In this document: piece by piece, positions 60,190 to 64,000 of the stretch
Position numbering within the stretch: the stretch's first letter is position 1
How the letters are laid out: each line of letters opens with the position of its first letter
NCBI RefSeq assembly: GCF_014648415.1
Contig: NZ_BMRB01000004.1
Location: 186,001-250,000, forward strand
Direction of reading: 5' to 3'
DNA: 64,000 nucleotides
Source of the DNA: Actinokineospora fastidiosa
GTDB taxonomy: Bacteria > Actinomycetota > Actinomycetes > Mycobacteriales > Pseudonocardiaceae
Position numbers and translations under genes: made by a program
Notes under the pieces: generated by a model
Told to the model about the DNA's origin: nothing
Database searches by the model: none
Seen by the model: the letters and a program-made list of their open reading frames with translations, nothing else

Positions 60190-61086
60190 ATGAGCGAGGA
60201 CCGGCGTCCGGACCCGGCGACGGAGGCGTTCGTCGTCCATCGCAGTCTGTTGTTCACAGTCGCCTACGAGATGCTCGGGTCGGCGGCGGATGCGGAGGAC
60301 GTGTTGCAGGAGACGTGGATGCGCTGGGTGGGCGTCGACCTCGACACCGTGCGGGAGCCGCGGGCGTACCTGGTGCGGATCACCACCCGGCAGGCGCTCA
60401 CGCGGTTGCGCACGCTCGGCAGGCGCAAGGAGTCCTACGTCGGCCCGTGGCTGCCCGAGCCGCTGCTGACCGCGCCGGACGTCGCCGAGGACGTCGAGTT
60501 GGCCGACAGCCTCTCGATGGCGATGATGCTGGTGCTGGAGATGCTGGCGCCCACCGAGCGGGCGGTGTTCGTGCTGCGCGAGGTGTTCGACCTCGGGTAC
60601 GACGAGATCGCCGAGGCCGTCGACAAGACGCCCGCCGCCGTCCGCCAGATCGCGCACCGGGCGCGGGCCCATGTCGCCGCGCGCAGGCCGAGGGACGTCG
60701 TGTCCCCGGCCGAGAGCCGGGCAGCGCTCGCGGCATTCCAGCGGGCGATCGAGACCGGCGACCTGCAGGGCCTGCTCGACATCCTCGCCCCGGACGTCGT
60801 CGTCATGAGCGACGGCGGCGGGGTCAGGCAGGCCGTGCCCCGGCCGATCGTCGGGGTCGACAAGGTGGCGCGCCTGCTGCGCGCGGGCCTGGAGAAGGTG
60901 GGCGACGCGGTCACGTTCGAGCCGGTGCAGGTCAACGGCTACCCGGGGCTGATCATGCGGCTCGACGGCGAGGTCGACGGCGTCCTGGCCGTCCGGGTCG
61001 AGGGCGGTCTCGTCAGCGGTCTCTACTACGTGCGCAACCCGGAGAAGCTGTCGCGGGTGGCGCGGGAGACCGCGGTGGCCCGCTGA
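60190..61086 (+). CDS. ECF41-type (SigJ-like) sigma factor with SnoaL domain
   Basis: A 298-residue protein. The ATG at 60190 follows GGAGGG; ATGs at 60164 and 60169 exist upstream. Region 2 is DAEDVLQETWMRWVG, region 4 has FDLGYDEIAEAVDKTPAAVRQI, and the linker carries WLPEP. The C-terminal 100 residues are a SnoaL-like domain with SDGGG and the end motif RNPEKL; these are the signatures of ECF41. This group is often controlled through the C-terminal domain and stands beside small oxidoreductase or carboxymuconolactone-type genes. A MarR gene and a damaged monooxygenase gene follow here. Confidence 0.9.
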   Translation: MSEDRRPDPATEAFVVHRSLLFTVAYEMLGSAADAEDVLQETWMRWVGVDLDTVREPRAYLVRITTRQALTRLRTLGRRKESYVGPWLPEPLLTAPDVAEDVELADSLSMAMMLVLEMLAPTERAVFVLREVFDLGYDEIAEAVDKTPAAVRQIAHRARAHVAARRPRDVVSPAESRAALAAFQRAIETGDLQGLLDILAPDVVVMSDGGGVRQAVPRPIVGVDKVARLLRAGLEKVGDAVTFEPVQVNGYPGLIMRLDGEVDGVLAVRVEGGLVSGLYYVRNPEKLSRVARETAVAR

Positions 61087-61089
61087 CAG

Positions 61090-61527
61090 TCACTCCCGCA
61101 GCGCGCCGATGAGCTTGCGGAGCACCGCGCGGGCGGCCAGCAGCTCGTCGGCGGTCACGCCCGCCCGGCCCAGCACCTCGGCCCGGGCCTCCGCGGACCG
61201 CGCGAAGAGTTCGTCGACCGTGTCGCGGCCGAGGTCGGTCAGCCGCATGAGCGGGGACTGTGCGTGGTCGGGGTTGTCCACCGCCTCCAGGTGACCGCTG
61301 GCGAGCAGGTCGTTCACCACCCGCTGAACGCTCTGCGCCGCCAGTCCCAACCGCCGCGCGGTGGCGGGCACGGTGTGCGGGCCGCCGGACAGCACGCTCA
61401 TCACGTGCCACCGCGCCGTCGTCTGGCCCAGCGGCCGGGCCAGGTTCTCGCTGGTCCGCCGGGACAGCCCGGCCACCTCGTACACGTCGGCGACCAGCAG
61501 CCGGTACGCCTCCACCGCATCGCTCAT
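61090..61527 (-). CDS. MarR-family transcriptional regulator
   Basis: A 145-residue protein with ATG at 61525-61527. The winged helix has VPATARRLGLAAQSVQRVVNDL and a wing around MRLTDLGRDTVDEL. MarR proteins usually repress divergent genes and release them when they bind phenolic ligands. Two palindromes lie just upstream, and a monooxygenase-like gene faces it. It ends three bases after the sigma-factor gene on the other strand. Confidence 0.88.
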   Translation of the reverse strand: MSDAVEAYRLLVADVYEVAGLSRRTSENLARPLGQTTARWHVMSVLSGGPHTVPATARRLGLAAQSVQRVVNDLLASGHLEAVDNPDHAQSPLMRLTDLGRDTVDELFARSAEARAEVLGRAGVTADELLAARAVLRKLIGALRE

Positions 61528-61529
61528 TC

Positions 61530-61562
61530 CAACAGTGTACTGTTGAACCAACAGCATGCTGT
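61530..61562. promoter_or_regulatory. Two palindromic operators in the MarR/monooxygenase gap
   Basis: CAACAGT and ACTGTTG (61530-61536 and 61539-61545) form a 16-bp palindrome with a 2-bp centre. ACAGCATGCTGT at 61551-61562 is a perfect 12-bp palindrome. Both share the half-site ACAG. They fill the 48-bp gap between the MarR start and the monooxygenase start and so can block both promoters, as expected for an autoregulated MarR. Confidence 0.7.
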
Positions 61563-61575
61563 CAGAGGAGCGCGG

Positions 61576-61922
61576 ATGATCATTCGAGCCTGGAACGGGT
61601 GGGCCGACACCAGGAGGCCGCGGCGGCCTACGCCGAACTCCTGAACGGCACGATCGCGCCCGGCATCCTCGACCGCGGCATCCCCGGCCTGCGCGAGCTG
61701 GCGGTGCTGCGCCGCAGGCCCGAGGAGCACCCGGGCCACTTCGCGACCCTGATGACCTTCGACGACTGGGCCGCGGTCGAGGAGTTCGCGGGCCCCGGCG
61801 GCACCGGGTCGGTCGTGCCGCCCGCCGCCCGCGCGCTGCTGTCCCGGTTCGACGAGCACTCGGCGCACTTCGAGCTCCTCGGCAGCCACGTTCGGCGTTC
61901 CGATCGCACCGCGGCGCCGTGA
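61576..61922 (+). pseudogene. Antibiotic-biosynthesis-monooxygenase-like gene with frameshift
   Basis: The ATG at 61576 has GAGGAG upstream and opens MIIRAWNGWADT, typical of the start of small ABM-like proteins. This frame closes after 22 codons. The adjacent frame continues without break as QEAAAAYAELLNGTI... RRRPEEHPGHFATLMTFDDW to a stop at 61922. Adding one C near 61611 joins them into a 115-residue protein, the normal size. A GTG at 61599 could give a 107-residue version lacking the first strand. I read it as a one-base deletion, or a sequencing error. Confidence 0.65.
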
Positions 61923-62040
61923 CGGTGCGGGCAGGCACGACGCGCCTGGGGGCCGCGTCGTCGAAGGTGACCGTGCCGCCGCACCCGCGCGGCGGCACGG
62001 TCACCGGGATGGACCGCCGATCGCCCGGTCGCCTAGCATT

Positions 62041-62116
62041 GCCGTGCACGACTGGCGTCGGGTGGGCGACCACCGGGGAGTGCGCGTAGAGAAGGCATCG
62101 TCCGCCTGGGTGCCCC
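62041..62116 (+). ncRNA. ZTP (pfl) riboswitch upstream of folD
   Basis: The sequence has the conserved pfl elements in order: ACGACTGGCG (62048-62057), a small hairpin GGTGG/CCACC (62061-62065 with 62070-62074), GGGGAGTGCG immediately after it, and the 3' block CCGCCTGGG (62102-62110), at typical spacing. ZTP riboswitches sense ZMP/ZTP, which accumulate when 10-formyl-tetrahydrofolate is low, and commonly control folD. The aptamer ends about 27 bp before the folD start. No other riboswitch was recognised in the window. Confidence 0.87.
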
Positions 62117-62135
62117 TCATTCGACTCGAGTGAGG
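62115..62135 (+). promoter_or_regulatory. Hairpin sequestering the folD ribosome site (expression platform)
   Basis: CCTCATTCG at 62115-62123 can pair with CGAGTGAGG at 62127-62135 (nine pairs, one G-U) around a three-base loop. The right arm includes GAGG of the folD Shine-Dalgarno sequence. It follows the aptamer's 3' block directly, so ligand binding could free the ribosome site. This fits translational rather than transcriptional control. Confidence 0.55.
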
Positions 62136-62142
62136 AGCACGG

Positions 62143-62982
62143 ATGCCCGCGCGGATCATGGACGGCACCTCGGTCGCCGCGTCGCTGCTGGCCGAGACGG
62201 CCCAGCGGGTCAAGGACTTCGTCGCCAGGACGGGCCGCACCCCGCTGCTGGCCACGGCCCTGGTCGGCGACGACCCGGCTTCCCACACGTACGTGCGGAT
62301 GAAGAGCGCCCGCTGCGCCCGCGTCGGCATCGCCTCCCGCCGCGTCGCACTGCCCGCCGAGACCACGACGGACGACCTGGTCGCCCGCATCGCCGAACTG
62401 TCCGCCGACCCGGCGGTGGACGGCATCCTCCTGCAGCACCCCGTGCCCGCCCACATCGACGAGCGCGCCGCCTTCGAGGCCATCGCCCCGGACAAGGATG
62501 TCGACGGCGTGACGATGCACAGCTTCGCCGCGATGGCGTTCGGCGAGCCCGGCTTCCACTCCTGCACACCCGGCGGCATCCTCCGCCTGCTCGACGCCTA
62601 CGACGTCCCCCTCACCGGTCGACGCGCGGTGGTCATCGGCCGCAGCCCGATCCTGGGAAAGCCGGTCGGCATGCTCCTGCTCGCCCGCGACGCCACAGTC
62701 ACCTACTGCCACTCCAAGACGACGGACCTGGCGGCCACCGTCGCCGAGGCCGACATCGTGATCGCCGCCGTAGGCCGCCCGGAACTGGTCCGCGGCGCCT
62801 GGCTCAAACCAGGCGCGGTCGTCGTCGACGCTGGCTACAACCCGGGCAACATCGGCGACGTCGAGTACGCCGCCGCGGAACACCGGGCCAGCCTCATCAC
62901 CCCGGTCCCCGGCGGCGTGGGACCGATGACCATCGCCGTCCTCTTGGCACAGACCGTCCAGGCCGCGGAGACCCGCGGGTAG
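62143..62982 (+). CDS. folD: Methylene-tetrahydrofolate dehydrogenase/cyclohydrolase FolD
   Basis: A 279-residue protein beginning MPARIMDGTSVAASLLAE. The catalytic Tyr/Lys region is SHTYVRMKSARC, then GILLQHPVPAHID, GRSPILGKPVGMLLL and PVPGGVGPMTIAVLL: all FolD signatures. It interconverts 5,10-methylene-, methenyl- and 10-formyl-tetrahydrofolate, supplying purine synthesis and initiator tRNA formylation. GAGGAG precedes the ATG. Many actinomycetes carry more than one folD copy. The upstream ZTP riboswitch ties it to purine stress. Confidence 0.96.
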   Translation: MPARIMDGTSVAASLLAETAQRVKDFVARTGRTPLLATALVGDDPASHTYVRMKSARCARVGIASRRVALPAETTTDDLVARIAELSADPAVDGILLQHPVPAHIDERAAFEAIAPDKDVDGVTMHSFAAMAFGEPGFHSCTPGGILRLLDAYDVPLTGRRAVVIGRSPILGKPVGMLLLARDATVTYCHSKTTDLAATVAEADIVIAAVGRPELVRGAWLKPGAVVVDAGYNPGNIGDVEYAAAEHRASLITPVPGGVGPMTIAVLLAQTVQAAETRG

Positions 62983-63007
62983 CCCCACTCGACACCGGGC
63001 GACCGGA

Positions 63008-63029
63008 CGGGCCGCGTGCCCACGGCCCG
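63008..63029 (+). terminator. Stem-loop after folD
   Basis: CGGGCCG at 63008-63014 pairs with CGGCCCG at 63023-63029, a perfect 7-bp stem 25 bp beyond the folD stop. No U-tract follows. The rest of the gap to 63170 is AT-richer with no other recognisable element. Confidence 0.5.
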
Positions 63030-63170
63030 CGGATAATAGGTTTCGTCAGCGGGTCAGGGCGTGATGCCCGCGCGGGTGCCCGCTCTTTGTCCACTTTCCC
63101 GTCCAGTCGGCGGGAATCGTCCATTATCTTGTCTTTTATCGGGCCGAGATCGTTCTCTATCATCGGTCGC

Positions 63171-63767
63171 GTGTCCGGCTACAAGTACGATGTGTTCATC
63201 AGCTACTGCCGCCATGGAAGTGTGCAGAAATGGCTGATGAACCATTTCCATCCGAAGCTCCGCGACTGTCTCGCCGACCAGGTCGCGCCCGCTCCCAAGG
63301 TGTACGTCGACCGGACGATGCGGCGCGGCGTGCACTGGCCCTCCGACCTGCGCCATGCCGTGCGGCACAGCAAGATCATGGTCCAGCTGCTCACCCCCGG
63401 CTACTTCCAGTCGCCGTGGTGCATGGCCGAGTGGCGCAGCATGCAGGAGCGGCAGAAGGTGCTGGGCCTGGCCAACCTGGACTTTCCGCAGGGGTTGGTG
63501 TACCCGATTCTCTACTCCGACTCCGACAACTTCCCCGATGAGGGCAGGCAGCTCTCGTGGTGGGATTTCAAGGAGTTCGGCTATCCGGAGCTGGTGTACC
63601 AGGAGAGCCGCGATTTCATCCATTTCCACCGGAAGGTGGCCGAGCTGGCCGCGGACCTCGCCGCGCTGCTGCGGCAGGTGCCCGAGTGGCAGCCCGACTG
63701 GCCGATCGTGGAGGCGCCCGACCCGGTGATCATCCCGCCGCCGCCGATGCCGAGGTTCGACCCATGA
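63171..63767 (+). CDS. TIR-domain protein
   Basis: A 198-residue protein from a GTG. Residues 1-150 form a TIR domain: YKYDVFISYCRHGSVQKW, VYVDRTMRRGVHWPSDLRHAV, SKIMVQLLTPGYFQSPWCMAEW, the last with the Glu that is catalytic in TIR NADases. The C-terminal 25 residues are Pro-rich. The start has a poor ribosome site. Its stop overlaps the start of a KGGVGR-type ATPase (ATGA), so both are one unit. Such TIR/ATPase pairs resemble those seen near FxSxx-COOH loci or defence genes. The function is not established. Confidence 0.83.
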   Translation: MSGYKYDVFISYCRHGSVQKWLMNHFHPKLRDCLADQVAPAPKVYVDRTMRRGVHWPSDLRHAVRHSKIMVQLLTPGYFQSPWCMAEWRSMQERQKVLGLANLDFPQGLVYPILYSDSDNFPDEGRQLSWWDFKEFGYPELVYQESRDFIHFHRKVAELAADLAALLRQVPEWQPDWPIVEAPDPVIIPPPPMPRFDP

Positions 63768-64000
63768 CCGGGACCGTCATCACGTTCTACTCCTACAAGG
63801 GCGGTGTCGGGCGCAGCTTCACCCTGGCCAACATCGCCGTGCTGCTGGCTCGGTGGGGGTACCGCGTCCTCGCTATCGACTGGGACCTGGAAGCGCCGGG
63901 CCTGCACCACTACTTCGGGCCCGTGCTGTCCGGCGCCCCCGAGGGCGGCGTGATCGACCTCGCCTACGACTTCCTCGCCGGCGCCAAGTCGCCCCGACCG
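63764..64000 (+). CDS. KGGVGR-type (ParA/MinD-like) AAA ATPase, N-terminal part (cut by window end)
   Basis: 79 codons are present: TVITFYSYKGGVGRSFTLANI, a deviant Walker A with Lys first and Arg where the second Lys normally is, then RVLAIDWDLEAPGLHHYF, the switch strand of ParA-like ATPases. Such proteins often have long C-terminal TPR or effector parts (for example FxsT-like). The true length is outside the window. It is translationally coupled to the TIR gene and would be its ATP-dependent partner or sensor. Confidence 0.85.
   Translation, partial: MTGTVITFYSYKGGVGRSFTLANIAVLLARWGYRVLAIDWDLEAPGLHHYFGPVLSGAPEGGVIDLAYDFLAGAKSPRP

Noticed and set aside
1-64000. Mobile element or integration site explaining the cluster
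   Set aside because: I saw no transposase, integrase, tRNA-flanking repeat or terminal inverted repeat in the window.

Overview
This window is GC-rich actinomycete DNA with GTG/ATG/TTG starts and many 4-bp ATGA/GTGA overlaps. Gene style suggests a Pseudonocardiales-type host (Amycolatopsis, Actinokineospora or Lentzea relatives), but that placement is an inference without a marker gene.

Positions 1-36700 hold most of a thiopeptide (e-series, nosiheptide/nocathiacin type) biosynthetic cluster. A 49-residue precursor gene, on the minus strand at 1487-1636, ends in the core SCTTCECSCSCSS, which I recall as the nocathiacin core (nosiheptide has Cys at position 8). Leftward from it run a NosN-like radical SAM enzyme and the start of a probable NosO-like pyridine synthase. 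Rightward, from 1932 to 13656, lie NosL, a NosK hydrolase with a carrier-like tail, NosI, NosH, NosG, NosF, NosE and NosD homologues. Next come P450s, a VOC protein, a methyltransferase, a sugar 3-ketoreductase and a SARP regulator (13680-21614). After a minus-strand P450, a long operon (23340-36700) carries four GT1 glycosyltransferases, three methyltransferases, a sixth P450, NDP-hexose 2,3-dehydratase, 4-ketoreductase, PLP 3-dehydratase, another SDR and a NosA-like protein. I see no sugar aminotransferase or N-methyltransferase, so the predicted product is a thiopeptide bearing several neutral, partly O-methylated deoxysugars. 11-bp-period heptamer repeats in both divergent promoter regions (near 1762 and 23122) fit control by the SARP, whose gene has a TTA codon.

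Positions 36748-47296 look like chromosome or envelope functions: two DUF488 genes, a split dual-OB gene, an operon of SDR epimerase, GT2 and ATP-grasp ligase, an NTF2-like protein, membrane proteins including a flippase-like one, two FemAB/GNAT paralogues and a truncated CapK/PaaK-like protein.

Positions 47448-54003 form a compact secreted-protein locus around an AfsR-type SARP/NB-ARC/TPR regulator: a metalloprotease-like protein, an NlpC/P60-like protein and three small exported proteins. A different 11-bp-period heptamer (CTGTGCG) precedes both transcription units facing away from the regulator.

Positions 54046-64000 hold an EamA permease with an Lrp regulator, a GNAT, a membrane protein, an NB-ARC/TPR protein with eight 120-bp repeats, an ECF41-type sigma factor, a MarR regulator with two palindromes facing a frameshifted monooxygenase-like gene, folD behind a ZTP (pfl) riboswitch, and a TIR protein coupled to a KGGVGR-type ATPase cut by the window end. 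I found no tRNA, rRNA, CRISPR array, transposase or integrase.
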